Shown: positions 53,745-62,158 of the stretch, one piece after another | How the letters are laid out: each line of letters starts with the position of its first letter | Numbering within the stretch: position 1 is the stretch's first letter | Assembly (NCBI RefSeq): GCF_009735585.1 | Contig: NZ_VJVW01000001.1 | Coordinates: forward strand, 481,698 to 545,697 | Direction: 5' to 3' | Length of the DNA: 64,000 nt | Source: Christiangramia aestuarii | GTDB lineage: Bacteria > Bacteroidota > Bacteroidia > Flavobacteriales > Flavobacteriaceae | Program-made: the position numbers and the translations under genes | Notes under the pieces: generated by a model | The model's input: the letters and a program-made list of their open reading frames with translations, nothing else | What the model was told of the DNA's origin: nothing | The model's database searches: none

Positions 53745-54755
53745 CTAAACCGAATAATATTTTTTAAGTTTTTCGATCTGTTCCGGCCTTCCTATCATGA
53801 TCAACTTAGATTCTTTTTCAAGCCTTAAAGAAGGTTCGGGATTTACCACGTAAGTTCCTGTTGGAGATTTATATCCTATGATGGAACAACCGGTCTTTTT
53901 ACGAATATCGGTCTCTGCGATCGTTTTCTCTATCCCGTCTGAACAAACCTTGGAAAATGGGATCTGTTCTACGTTAATACTGTCATGTTCCCCGGATACT
54001 GAAAGGTTATCCAGGAATTCTACCAGGTCTGGCACCACTACCAGCGAGGCCATATGGCTTCCCCCTATCCTGTCTGGCATGATCACGTTATCGGCTCCGG
54101 CAAGTTTCAGTTTTTTATAACTGTTCTCTTCGGTCGCCCGGCTAATGATCTTCAGGCTTTTTTTTAACTGTCTTGCTGAAAGCACTATAAACAGGTTATC
54201 AGCATCACGCGGAAGGGCACAAATAAGCGTGGAGGCTCTTTCGATGCCCGCTGTTTGTAACACCTCATCTTCAGTAGCATTACCAACGATATAATTGAGA
54301 TCATCACCTTCAATGCCATGAAAGACCTCCTCATTATCATCTATGATCACAAAATTCTTCCGGTAATCCTTCAGTTTCTGAACGGCTTCTTTTCCATTTT
54401 GCCCGTACCCGCATACAATGATATGATCTGTAAAGGAGTCTATCCTCTTTTTCATTTTATTCCGCTTAAGATTACCTAAATTATTTTTGTTTAGAATATG
54501 TTCCGTGATCGTTGATAGACCAAAACCAAATATAAAAAGTCCTGAGATAATAAAGACCGAAGTAAAAATCTTCCCATAAGCATCCATCGGTTGCACCTCA
54601 CCATAGCCCACCGTGCTTACCGTGATTATGGTCATATAGAGTGCGTCTACCCAGGAATAATCGTATAGGAATCTAAAACCTACCACCCCGGTGATAAAGA
54701 CGAGGATGATCAGGGAAACCGCAAATCTTATTTTTGATTCAAAGAGTCTTCTCAT
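53745..54755 (-). CDS. Two-helix potassium channel with RCK (TrkA) domains
   Basis: 336 residues. Two membrane helices (about 10-30 and 62-82) flank the pore with selectivity filter 'TVSTVGYGEV'. A TrkA-N/RCK domain follows ('IIVCGYGQNGKEAVQKL' Rossmann start, 'ATEDEVLQTAGIERASTLICALPRDADNLFIVLSARQL'), then a TrkA-C domain to the end. Likely a Kch-like K+ channel gated by a nucleotide or ion at the RCK ring. Its ATG overlaps the stop of the PspC gene (ATGA), so the two are translated together. Confidence 0.9.
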   Translation of the reverse strand: MRRLFESKIRFAVSLIILVFITGVVGFRFLYDYSWVDALYMTIITVSTVGYGEVQPMDAYGKIFTSVFIISGLFIFGFGLSTITEHILNKNNLGNLKRNKMKKRIDSFTDHIIVCGYGQNGKEAVQKLKDYRKNFVIIDDNEEVFHGIEGDDLNYIVGNATEDEVLQTAGIERASTLICALPRDADNLFIVLSARQLKKSLKIISRATEENSYKKLKLAGADNVIMPDRIGGSHMASLVVVPDLVEFLDNLSVSGEHDSINVEQIPFSKVCSDGIEKTIAETDIRKKTGCSIIGYKSPTGTYVVNPEPSLRLEKESKLIMIGRPEQIEKLKKYYSV

Positions 54756-54982
54756 AGATCGAATACCGAAGTCCTTTTGGTGTAAATAAGGTCTTTTAAT
54801 TTTAGCCAGAAAGCCAGGATCAAATACACTATAAAGCCGGCTCCCATGGTAAAAAAGGACGCGTAAATAAAGAACAACCGCACGTTCTTAGCCCGCATAC
54901 CAAGTTTATCGGCCAACCGAGTGGACACATAAAAACCATGCCTTTCCAGGTAATATCTTGTATTTGATATAAAAGTGGTCAT
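54752..54982 (-). CDS. Small PspC-domain protein
   Basis: 76 residues: 'GFYVSTRLADKLGMRAKNVRLFFIYASFFTMGAGFIVYLILAFWLKLKDL' is a PspC domain with one hydrophobic helix (about residues 36-60). PspC proteins act in envelope-stress sensing in other bacteria, usually with PspA/B partners; none is here. It overlaps the K+ channel gene by 4 bases, which suggests a joint membrane role. ATG start. Confidence 0.82.
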   Translation of the reverse strand: MTTFISNTRYYLERHGFYVSTRLADKLGMRAKNVRLFFIYASFFTMGAGFIVYLILAFWLKLKDLIYTKRTSVFDL

Positions 54983-54991
54983 GACACAAAT

Positions 54992-56275
54992 TTAAACGTA
55001 TTTGGGAGACTTCCTTAATAAAGAAGCTCCCAATTCGCACTGCAGGCATTTATTCTGGCTACAATAATGCTGTTTGAGGTGCAACAGCGCCTGGGAATGC
55101 ATAGCCGAAGAAGCCAGACCCGGCCTTATTTCGTAAAATATGGAGATGGCAGTATTTTTTTCTGCCTTAAGGCCTTTTAGTAATGACTGAACAGAGGTTT
55201 CAGTTTCCTTCCCCAGTTGCTGCCTGTAACAGTATTGCATAGGCAGGATACAATTGATCACCAAAAGCCCGATAAACGACCTAGTTAGTTTCTTAATTCG
55301 TGAAGGATGGCTTTTCCCGAAATTATAGTGAGTTTTCCAGTAGTCTGAGATCTGTACATTAAAAATTCTATAGATCTCCTCGAGTTGCTGAACCTGCATT
55401 AGATCCTGGAATAAAAGTTTTTTTTGGGAATATAGAGCAGCCATTTGCGCAAGCCTTAAGCTCGGAAAATTGTCTGGCCTAAGCTTGAAAAACTGGGGTT
55501 GAGGAAGAAATTCATTTTGTAACGAATATTTATGCTTTAGGTACTGGTATTCATTTTTCAAAGCGACGCCATAATTATCGGTTTCCTTTATCAGGCCGGC
55601 ATGCCCAAGCAACAAGGCTTCAAGAGTGAAAAGATTATTACCCAGCTTCTGAATAATCTTAAAATCCAGGTCCTGAGCCAGGCTCATAAAGGCTTCCGCA
55701 TTTACATTAGAACCAAAACTACGCGCCAGCATAATGAATAAGGTCGCCTCCCAGTCGTTTCCCGTTTCACAAAGAACCTTTAGGATTCTGGCCGATTTAG
55801 CCTCCAGTCTCTCAAAATACAGGCGTTCCAGCCAGTGTTCTACCTGGAATTCTGAAAAATGAGGAAAATCATTTTCGCAATTCAGTTTTAGGTGGATTTG
55901 CTCCAGGAGGCGGGAGTAATTAGCCAGCATTTCTGGGGATACGCGATCCTTCAGTGATAGTGTGGGAATAATAGAATTATCATTCCGGTAAATTTCGGAG
56001 TCGTCTTCCCACACCACATGCAGGATCACATTCTCATAATTAGGATCGGTTTCATGTTGATGGAAATACCAGTCTGAAGCTCTCACGTGTATCTCTACAT
56101 TCCCGGCCCACAGCTGATCGCCTATCTGTATCCTGGAATTAAAGAAATCTGGCCCGGCAAGTTCATTCTGGAAACCGGGGTGAATTACAGAAACAGGTTC
56201 TCCTGCTGAAGTTTGCAGAGCTTCAGTATCGAATTTTTGAAATTTCCACAGGTGATATAAAAGGTCTTCTCTCAC
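54992..56275 (-). CDS. DUF2851 family protein
   Basis: A 427-residue soluble protein matching DUF2851: 'EDLLYHLWKFQKFDTEALQTSAGEPVSVIHPGFQNELAGPDFFNSRIQIGDQLWAGNVEIHVRASDWYFHQHETDPNYENVILHVVWEDD' forms the conserved N-terminal half (an LOV/restriction-fold-like metal site with H/D/E residues has been suggested to me only by the motif, not shown). The C-terminus has three or four cysteines ('QHYCSQNKCLQCELGASLL'), possibly a metal site. The start is GTG at 56275; no ATG fits the family N-terminus. Nine bases precede the PspC gene. Confidence 0.85.
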   Translation of the reverse strand: MREDLLYHLWKFQKFDTEALQTSAGEPVSVIHPGFQNELAGPDFFNSRIQIGDQLWAGNVEIHVRASDWYFHQHETDPNYENVILHVVWEDDSEIYRNDNSIIPTLSLKDRVSPEMLANYSRLLEQIHLKLNCENDFPHFSEFQVEHWLERLYFERLEAKSARILKVLCETGNDWEATLFIMLARSFGSNVNAEAFMSLAQDLDFKIIQKLGNNLFTLEALLLGHAGLIKETDNYGVALKNEYQYLKHKYSLQNEFLPQPQFFKLRPDNFPSLRLAQMAALYSQKKLLFQDLMQVQQLEEIYRIFNVQISDYWKTHYNFGKSHPSRIKKLTRSFIGLLVINCILPMQYCYRQQLGKETETSVQSLLKGLKAEKNTAISIFYEIRPGLASSAMHSQALLHLKQHYCSQNKCLQCELGASLLRKSPKYV

Positions 56276-56323
56276 CCACTAAAAATATCAATTTAATCGA
56301 TTGATATTTAACTATTTAAACAT

Positions 56324-57019
56324 TTATTGCGGGAGTTTTTCAGCAACCTGGTTTACGATCTGGTCTACCCAATATTTGTACATTAAACCACTTGGATGTA
56401 ATCCGTCACTGGCCACCAGTTCAGGATTTTCATCTGCTTCCCGGGAGATGGGGGTAATATTATAAAAAGGCACATTGAATTCTGCCGCCACCCTCTTAAA
56501 GACCTCATTAAACCGGTCAATCTCTGCACTTATCTCTTCCTGGTTTTCAGCTCCAAAAGGAGTATATCCATAATCGGGGATGCTTACCGCAAACACACCT
56601 TTTTCCCTTGTTTTGGAATGGTTAATGGCCTTACGGAAGATAGTTCGAAGCTCTTCCTCGTATTCGGTGATCAGTTTTCCCTGGTACTGATTATTCACCC
56701 CGATCAAGATGGAAACCAGGTCAAAATCTCTCTGTACATCCAGCTCGTTATCTATTCCCCTTAGGAGGTCTGCCGTGGTCCAACCAGTCTTGGCTATGAT
56801 CTTTGGAGGTGCCATCTTGTAGCCCCTTGCTCGAAGCTGTTCGGCAAGCTGAACCGGCCAGCGTTGGGTTTCCACCACGCTTTCCCCAATGGTATAAGAA
56901 TCGCCCAGGGCAAGGTAGGTGAAATCAGGATTTTCTGGTTCCTGGTTATTCCTAACATCCAGGGTGGAACTACAAGAAAAAAGTATAAAACTGAAAAAGA
57001 CAAGGTAGATTTTCTTCAT
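56324..57019 (-). CDS. SGNH/GDSL-type hydrolase lipoprotein
   Basis: 231 residues with the lipoprotein signal MKKIYLVFFSFILFSCSS (cysteine at 16). Blocks of the SGNH fold: block I 'YLALGDSYTIGESV' (nucleophile Ser), a glycine-containing block II region, block III 'IGVNNQYQG' (Asn), block V 'ASDGLHPSGLMY' (Asp/His). Lipase/esterase-like activity on acyl or acetyl esters in the periplasm or at the outer membrane is likely; substrate unknown. Monocistronic-looking. ATG start. Confidence 0.88.
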   Translation of the reverse strand: MKKIYLVFFSFILFSCSSTLDVRNNQEPENPDFTYLALGDSYTIGESVVETQRWPVQLAEQLRARGYKMAPPKIIAKTGWTTADLLRGIDNELDVQRDFDLVSILIGVNNQYQGKLITEYEEELRTIFRKAINHSKTREKGVFAVSIPDYGYTPFGAENQEEISAEIDRFNEVFKRVAAEFNVPFYNITPISREADENPELVASDGLHPSGLMYKYWVDQIVNQVAEKLPQ

Positions 57020-57097
57020 AATTAAATTTTATGCCCTGAAAATAGAATATTTGGCACTATTCTGAAATTATTCTTCTGTCTTTAGTTTTTTCTTAGC

Positions 57098-57126
57098 ATA
57101 AAAAAACCCCGCCCAGGGCGAGGTTT
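57098..57126 (-). terminator. Terminator of the CBS-like gene
   Basis: Stem AAAACC.CCGCC / GGGCG.AGGTTTT with a T7 tract on the minus strand, just past the stop at 57149. Confidence 0.75.
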
Positions 57127-57148
57127 TAGATCTATTTGCAAAAGAATA

Positions 57149-58129
57149 CTATTCGATGTATCCCATTTTTCTCATCCATTCGTCATTATACATTTTACCT
57201 ACATAGCGGCTACCATGGTCATGGAAAAGCACTACTACCACATCATCTTTTTTGAAATGCTCTTTCAATTGTAAAAGACCTTTGGCAGCAGCCCCGGCAC
57301 TGTTCCCCAAAAAGAAACCTTCTTCCTTGGAAAGCTTTTGGGTATAAACCGCCGCGTCTTTATCGGTTACCTTGGTAAACCCGTCTATTACGTCGAAGTC
57401 TACATTCTTAGGCAGAATATCCTCTCCAATACCTTCGGTCACATATGGGTATATTTCCTTTTCGTCAAAGATTCCCGTCTCATGGTATTTCTTGAAAACC
57501 GAGCCATAGGTGTCTATTCCCCAGACCTTGATATTCGGATTTTGTTCTTTGAGGTATTTTCCCACTCCAGAGATAGTTCCTCCGGTACCAACCCCTACCA
57601 CGAAATGCGTCACTTTTCCGTCGGTCTGTTTCCAGATCTCCGGGCCGGTGGTTTCGTAATGCGCCTGGCGGTTGGCCAGGTTATCATACTGGTTCACATA
57701 CCAGGAATTAGGCGTTTCTTCAGCCAGCCTCTTTGAGGTAGAATAATAAGAACGAGGATCATCTGGTTCAACATCTGTAGGACAAACCACAACTTCGCTT
57801 CCAACAGCCCTTAGGATATCCATTTTCTCCTTGCTTTGCTTATCGCTCATCACGCAGACCATCTTATATCCTTTGACGATGGCCACAAGAGCAAGGCCCA
57901 TACCGGTATTTCCGGAAGTTCCTTCAATGATGGTTCCGCCAGGCTTTAAAAGACCTTTCTTTTCAGCTTCTTCAACCATTTTCACAGCCATACGATCCTT
58001 AACAGAATTCCCCGGGTTAAAAGTTTCATATTTAGCAAGTACCAGGGCATCGATATCCTTCACGATCTTATTCATCTTGACCAGAGGAGTGTTGCCTATC
58101 GTACCTAATATATTTTCAGCGTATTCCAT
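57149..58129 (-). CDS. PLP-dependent cystathionine beta-synthase/cysteine synthase family enzyme
   Basis: 326 residues from ATG 58129. Fold-type II PLP enzyme with the lysine in 'NPGNSVKDRMAVKM', the substrate loop 'EGTSGNTGMGLA', the phosphate-binding 'GTGGTISGVGKYLKE', and late 'EGFFLGNSAGAAAKG'. The C-terminal 'HDHGSRYVGKMYNDEWMRKMG' is typical of cystathionine beta-synthase catalytic cores and not of CysK/CysM. There is no haem N-terminus and no CBS-domain pair. Likely condenses serine with homocysteine, but cysteine synthase activity is not excluded. Stand-alone gene with terminator. Confidence 0.87.
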   Translation of the reverse strand: MEYAENILGTIGNTPLVKMNKIVKDIDALVLAKYETFNPGNSVKDRMAVKMVEEAEKKGLLKPGGTIIEGTSGNTGMGLALVAIVKGYKMVCVMSDKQSKEKMDILRAVGSEVVVCPTDVEPDDPRSYYSTSKRLAEETPNSWYVNQYDNLANRQAHYETTGPEIWKQTDGKVTHFVVGVGTGGTISGVGKYLKEQNPNIKVWGIDTYGSVFKKYHETGIFDEKEIYPYVTEGIGEDILPKNVDFDVIDGFTKVTDKDAAVYTQKLSKEEGFFLGNSAGAAAKGLLQLKEHFKKDDVVVVLFHDHGSRYVGKMYNDEWMRKMGYIE

Positions 58130-58212
58130 TTTCAAATTTTAAGATTGCAAATGTAAAAAATCCTGAAGCCTTTAACCAAGGATTACAGGTGCTTATATTT
58201 TGGTCGGAAAAT

Positions 58213-59445
58213 TTACTCGAACTTAATGGCTTTAACTGGAGAGATCTTGGAAATGATCACCGAAGGAATAAGCAGCATGAGCATACACAGGATGAGGGTT
58301 CCCAGGTTAACCGCAAGTACGTAATCCCAGTTAAGGTAGATGGGAACTTCGGTAACATAATAGGTGCGGGGATCCAGTGGCACCAGTTTGAAATATTTCT
58401 GAATAGCCAGTAATCCAATCCCGATAAGGTTACCCCAGAACAATCCAAGGAGAATAAGGTATCCAGCATTATACAAAAATATCTTTCGTATGCTCCAGTC
58501 ACCGGCGCCAAGCCCCTTCAGAATCCCTATCATCTGGGTACGTTCGAGAATAAGCACCAAAAGCGCTGTGATCATATTGATTCCCGCCACCAGGATCATG
58601 ATGCCGATGATAAGGGCTATATTAAAATCGAATAAGGAAAGCCACTCGAAAATGGAGTAATATTTCTGACTTATGGTTTGAGTATCCAAAAAGGAGCCGG
58701 TATTTTCATAAACCTCATTTCCCTTCTTATCCAGCTCATCAAAATCTTCTATAAAAACCTCGAAATTACCAACTTCGTCGTCTTCCCAGCCATTGATACG
58801 CTGAATATGCCTGATATCGGCTATTAGATAAAGCTCATCGAATTCCTGGAAACCAGATTCATAAATACCGGTGATCTCAAAACCTCTCACCAGTGGCCTT
58901 TCGCTGTCATCCCTTAGAAAATAGGTAGGTACCTTATCCCCGACCTCCAGTTTAAGCCGGCTGGCCAGATACTGGGAAATAAGGATCCCGTCGTTCAGTT
59001 TATTTGAAAAATCGGGAAGGCGGCCAGCTAAAAGGAATTCATCAAAATACTCCCAGTTGTAATCACCACCAACTCCTTTTACGATCACTCCCTCAAAATC
59101 CTCTTCGGTACGAATCACTCCAAAAACAGTAGCTACGGCCTGAACATGCTTTATACCTTCCACCGAAGTGAATTCAGGATAGAAATCCTGGTCTTTGGAA
59201 ACCGGGATCAGCGAGACTTTAGAACTATTATTATCGTAACTGGAAATATTGATATGCCCATTAAAAGCAGCGATCTTATCCCTGATCTTTTCCTGCAGCC
59301 CGAGCCCCGTCGCAAAAGAAACCAGCATCATGATCACCCCTATCGCGATAGCCGTTATGGCGATTTTTATTATAGGGGCAGATATGCTACTTTTATACTT
59401 TTTTGCGCTGATAAGGCGCTTTACAACGAAATACTCGAAATTCAA
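58213..59445 (-). CDS. FtsX-family ABC permease (LolC/LolE-like)
   Basis: 410 residues: an N-terminal helix ('PIIKIAITAIAIGVIMMLVSFATGLGLQEKIRDKIAAFNGHINIS'), a large periplasmic domain (about 45-270) and three C-terminal helices, the MacB/FtsX/LolCE layout. Members extract lipoproteins or handle other envelope lipids with a separate ATPase, not encoded here. The start is TTG (59445), which gives the family N-terminus MNFEYFVVKRLISAKK. Six bases separate it from the divergent NamZ-like gene; its promoter box probably lies inside that gene. Confidence 0.85.
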   Translation of the reverse strand: MNFEYFVVKRLISAKKYKSSISAPIIKIAITAIAIGVIMMLVSFATGLGLQEKIRDKIAAFNGHINISSYDNNSSKVSLIPVSKDQDFYPEFTSVEGIKHVQAVATVFGVIRTEEDFEGVIVKGVGGDYNWEYFDEFLLAGRLPDFSNKLNDGILISQYLASRLKLEVGDKVPTYFLRDDSERPLVRGFEITGIYESGFQEFDELYLIADIRHIQRINGWEDDEVGNFEVFIEDFDELDKKGNEVYENTGSFLDTQTISQKYYSIFEWLSLFDFNIALIIGIMILVAGINMITALLVLILERTQMIGILKGLGAGDWSIRKIFLYNAGYLILLGLFWGNLIGIGLLAIQKYFKLVPLDPRTYYVTEVPIYLNWDYVLAVNLGTLILCMLMLLIPSVIISKISPVKAIKFE

Positions 59446-59451
59446 TATCCT

Positions 59452-60693
59452 ATGATTAAGAGATTGTTCAAAAGTACATTTTTATTTATTCTTATTGGAA
59501 TTCTTTCCTGCGGAAACAGCCGGAAGGAAGCAAAACTGCTTTCAGAAAATCATGAAGAACAAGAAAATTTGCCAGCCGTTTCTGCCGAAATAATTACCGG
59601 GGCGAACAAGACCGAGGCTTATCTTCCAATGATCAGGAATAAAAAAATAGGCCTGGTGGGCAACCAGACCTCCATCATAAAAACTGAAAAAGGTGATTAC
59701 AAACACCTGGTAGATTCCCTGCTGGCTTTGGATGTTGAGATCACCAAGGTATTTGCGCCAGAACATGGATTTCGAGGCACGGCCGATGCCGGTGAAATTA
59801 TAAAGGATGGCGTTGATACCAGGACCGGCCTTCCCGTTGTTTCGCTTTACGGCAGCAATAAAAAACCTTCCCCGGAAGCTTTAAAGGATATTGAGATCAT
59901 GATCTTCGATATACAGGATGTAGGAGCAAGGTTTTACACTTATATCTCATCTCTGCATTACCTGATGGAAGCCTGCGCTGAGAATAACATTCCGCTTATC
60001 ATGATGGACAGGCCCAACCCCAACGGGCATTATATTGATGGGCCTATCCTAGAGAAAGAATTTAAAAGTTTTGTGGGCATGCACCCTGTTCCGGTGGTAC
60101 ACGGCATGAGCATTGGCGAATATGCCCGAATGATCAATGGTGAAAAATGGCTGAAAAATGGCATTGCCTGCGAGCTTAAGATCATAGAAATGGAAAACTA
60201 CGATCACTCTAAACCTTACTCCCTTCCGGTTAAACCTTCCCCTAACCTACCCAACGATAGATCGATCAACCTCTATCCCAGCCTTTGCTTTTTTGAAGGT
60301 ACCAATGTGAATGCTGGCCGCGGAACCGACAAACAGTTCCAGGTTTTCGGATCGCCATTTCTTGACCAAAATTATTATGGATTCAGCTATACCCCGCAAT
60401 CAAAAGATGGCGCTACCAATCCCAAGCATTTAGGAAAAACATGTTATGGAAAAGACCTAACCGGGGCAGAATATTTATCAGCTTTAAACCTGGAATGGCT
60501 CATTGAGGCATATGAGCATACGGCTAAAAAAGAGGAGTTCTTCAACCAGTTTTTCACAAAACTTGCCGGAACCAAGGAACTCCAGAAACAAATTGAAAGC
60601 GGCAGGTCATTTCAGCAAATCAGGGATAGCTGGAAAGAGGGATTATCTAATTACGATAAAATGAGGCAAAAATATCTGCTATACCAGGAATAA
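59452..60693 (+). CDS. DUF1343 / NamZ-like exo-beta-N-acetylmuramidase lipoprotein
   Basis: 413 residues from ATG 59452, with lipobox 'LIGILSCGNS'. Family blocks: 'KKIGLVGNQTSII', 'VFAPEHGFRGTADAGEIIKDGVDTRTGLPVVSLYG' with a conserved Glu in APEHGFRG, 'MIFDIQDVGARFYTYISSLHYLMEACAENNIPLIMMDRPNPNG', and 'FFEGTNVNAGRGTDKQFQVFGSP'. DUF1343 members are known as NamZ, which release terminal MurNAc from peptidoglycan fragments; a recycling or cell-wall scavenging role is inferred. A longer reading frame that starts inside the FtsX-family gene is rejected because the lipobox fixes the start. Confidence 0.88.
   Translation: MIKRLFKSTFLFILIGILSCGNSRKEAKLLSENHEEQENLPAVSAEIITGANKTEAYLPMIRNKKIGLVGNQTSIIKTEKGDYKHLVDSLLALDVEITKVFAPEHGFRGTADAGEIIKDGVDTRTGLPVVSLYGSNKKPSPEALKDIEIMIFDIQDVGARFYTYISSLHYLMEACAENNIPLIMMDRPNPNGHYIDGPILEKEFKSFVGMHPVPVVHGMSIGEYARMINGEKWLKNGIACELKIIEMENYDHSKPYSLPVKPSPNLPNDRSINLYPSLCFFEGTNVNAGRGTDKQFQVFGSPFLDQNYYGFSYTPQSKDGATNPKHLGKTCYGKDLTGAEYLSALNLEWLIEAYEHTAKKEEFFNQFFTKLAGTKELQKQIESGRSFQQIRDSWKEGLSNYDKMRQKYLLYQE
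59469..59476 (-). promoter_or_regulatory. Candidate -7 box of the FtsX-family gene inside the neighbouring coding region
   Basis: Exact TAnnTTTG (TACTTTTG) on the minus strand, 23 bases upstream of the TTG start and within codons 6-9 of the divergent NamZ-like gene. No clear TTG at -33. Confidence 0.4.
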
Positions 60694-60714
60694 CCGCCTT
60701 ATTCACTTTCACGA

Positions 60715-60747
60715 AAAAGCCCGAACATCTTAATGTTCGGGCTTTTT
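60715..60747. terminator. Bidirectional terminator
   Basis: Perfect 14-bp stem AAAAAGCCCGAACA / TGTTCGGGCTTTTT between the convergent NamZ-like and thioredoxin-like genes. Confidence 0.88.
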
Positions 60748-60767
60748 ATTTCTAAAAAATTCTTTTT

Positions 60768-61616
60768 TTATTCTTTTGAAGCGACCAGTTTGGAATACCT
60801 GGTCCAGTATACCTCCGGATTTTTTAGCTGGTTCAATTCATCTTCCCATTTTTGAATATTTTCCTCGTCATCTTCCTCTTTGAATTTACAGTAATTCAAA
60901 AAGCAGTAAATACCCCAGTTATATTTTCTTAAATCTTCCTCATCGATCTTTTTTTCAAGGAATCTCGCCAGTTTACGATAATTGCCATCGTAAAGGTCCA
61001 CATTCGCCTCGAGGAGTTCGATCTTCTGCTCCACCATATTGTAATTAGACTGTTTGGAGTCCAGCAGGTCTTCGGTTTCCGATAGATATTCTTTGGCAAG
61101 AGATAGTACAGTTTTCCTAACCCCCGGGTCTTCCACATAGAGACTGAAATCCAGATATTTCTGCGCGAGCCTTAAAGCCGTGGAATAACTTGGCTGCCGA
61201 TTAAAATAGGCGGTTTCCAGCTGCATAAAAGAGGTGTTCAACCTGTATTTTTCAAGAACACGCAGTGTTTGATTCTTATCTGTGTACCCAAGATTGTTGT
61301 GAAGCACCTTACCATTGGCATCCATAATTACCACGTAAGGAATTCCACGAACTCCGTATTGATTCACTAATTGCCTTTGAGTATCAAAATCTACCCTTAG
61401 CGGAACATAATCGGCAAGGACGGTCTTCACTTCTTCCTCACCCCATACGTCCCGGTCCATCTTCTTACAGGGACCGCACCAGTCTGCCCAGAAGTCTACT
61501 ATGATCAATTTATTGCTGGCAATGGCGACTTTCTGCGCGGTTTCCAGATCTGTATACCAGTTGGTCGCAAAAAGGTTGGAAGTCGATAAGAAAAGAAGGA
61601 GTAATAGTTTTTTCAT
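60768..61616 (-). CDS. Periplasmic thioredoxin-fold protein
   Basis: 282 residues with a signal peptide (MKKLLLLLFLSTSNLFA). The thioredoxin domain covers about 20-125 with active site 'FWADWCGPCKKMDRDVW' and cis-Pro region 'GVRGIPYVVIMDANGK'. The C-terminal ~150 residues are helical and TPR-like ('YFNRQPSYSTALRLAQKYLDFSLYVEDPG'), with no known family recognised. It probably reduces disulfides of envelope proteins. ATG at 61616 fits the signal peptide better than the TTG two codons upstream. Head of a single-gene unit. Confidence 0.86.
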   Translation of the reverse strand: MKKLLLLLFLSTSNLFATNWYTDLETAQKVAIASNKLIIVDFWADWCGPCKKMDRDVWGEEEVKTVLADYVPLRVDFDTQRQLVNQYGVRGIPYVVIMDANGKVLHNNLGYTDKNQTLRVLEKYRLNTSFMQLETAYFNRQPSYSTALRLAQKYLDFSLYVEDPGVRKTVLSLAKEYLSETEDLLDSKQSNYNMVEQKIELLEANVDLYDGNYRKLARFLEKKIDEEDLRKYNWGIYCFLNYCKFKEEDDEENIQKWEDELNQLKNPEVYWTRYSKLVASKE

Positions 61617-61663
61617 GGTCAAATATTTTGTTAAAGAAAAACAAAATATTTTAGACCTAAAAG

Positions 61664-62158
61664 TTAGTTTTTCAATCTTTTCTTCATTTCCTCCACAATG
61701 TTATAGGCAGCCGGGCAAACCGCCGTGTTTCTTATGGTTATACTAGAAATTTTATAAAAATCCTTCCGGTCTGTATGGGGATATTCCCGGCAGGCCTTAG
61801 GTCTTTTATCGTAAATGGAGCAATAATTATCTGCGCCAAGGAATGGGCAGGGGACAGATTGAAGTACAAAATCATTATCCTCATCCAGCCTGAGATAAGT
61901 ATCGATAAATTCTCCGGGCTTCATCCTGAAATGCCGGCTAATTCTTTCAATATCCTTCTGGGTAAACAACGGGCCGGTAGTCTTACAGCAGTTGGCGCAA
62001 TTAAGGCAGTCTGTCCTGGAAAATTCATCTTCGTGCAATTCCAGCATTAAAGAATCCAGGTCTTTCGGCGGACGTTTCTTTAGCCTGGAAAAGAATTTCC
62101 TATTCTCCTTCTTCTTATCTTTGGCCTTTTCAGGTAACCTCTTAAGAATTTCTTCCAT
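61664..62158 (-). CDS. YkgJ-family cysteine-cluster protein
   Basis: 164 residues. The Fe/Zn-chelating cysteine cluster of the YkgJ/UPF0153 type is visible: 'CLNCANCCKTTGPLFTQKDIERISRHFRMKPGEF', then 'VPCPFLGADNYCSIYDKRPKACREYPH'. A basic N-terminus precedes it and a short helical end follows. Metal binding is likely, biochemical role unknown. The ATG overlaps by one base the TTG start of the divergent methyltransferase gene. Confidence 0.88.
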   Translation of the reverse strand: MEEILKRLPEKAKDKKKENRKFFSRLKKRPPKDLDSLMLELHEDEFSRTDCLNCANCCKTTGPLFTQKDIERISRHFRMKPGEFIDTYLRLDEDNDFVLQSVPCPFLGADNYCSIYDKRPKACREYPHTDRKDFYKISSITIRNTAVCPAAYNIVEEMKKRLKN

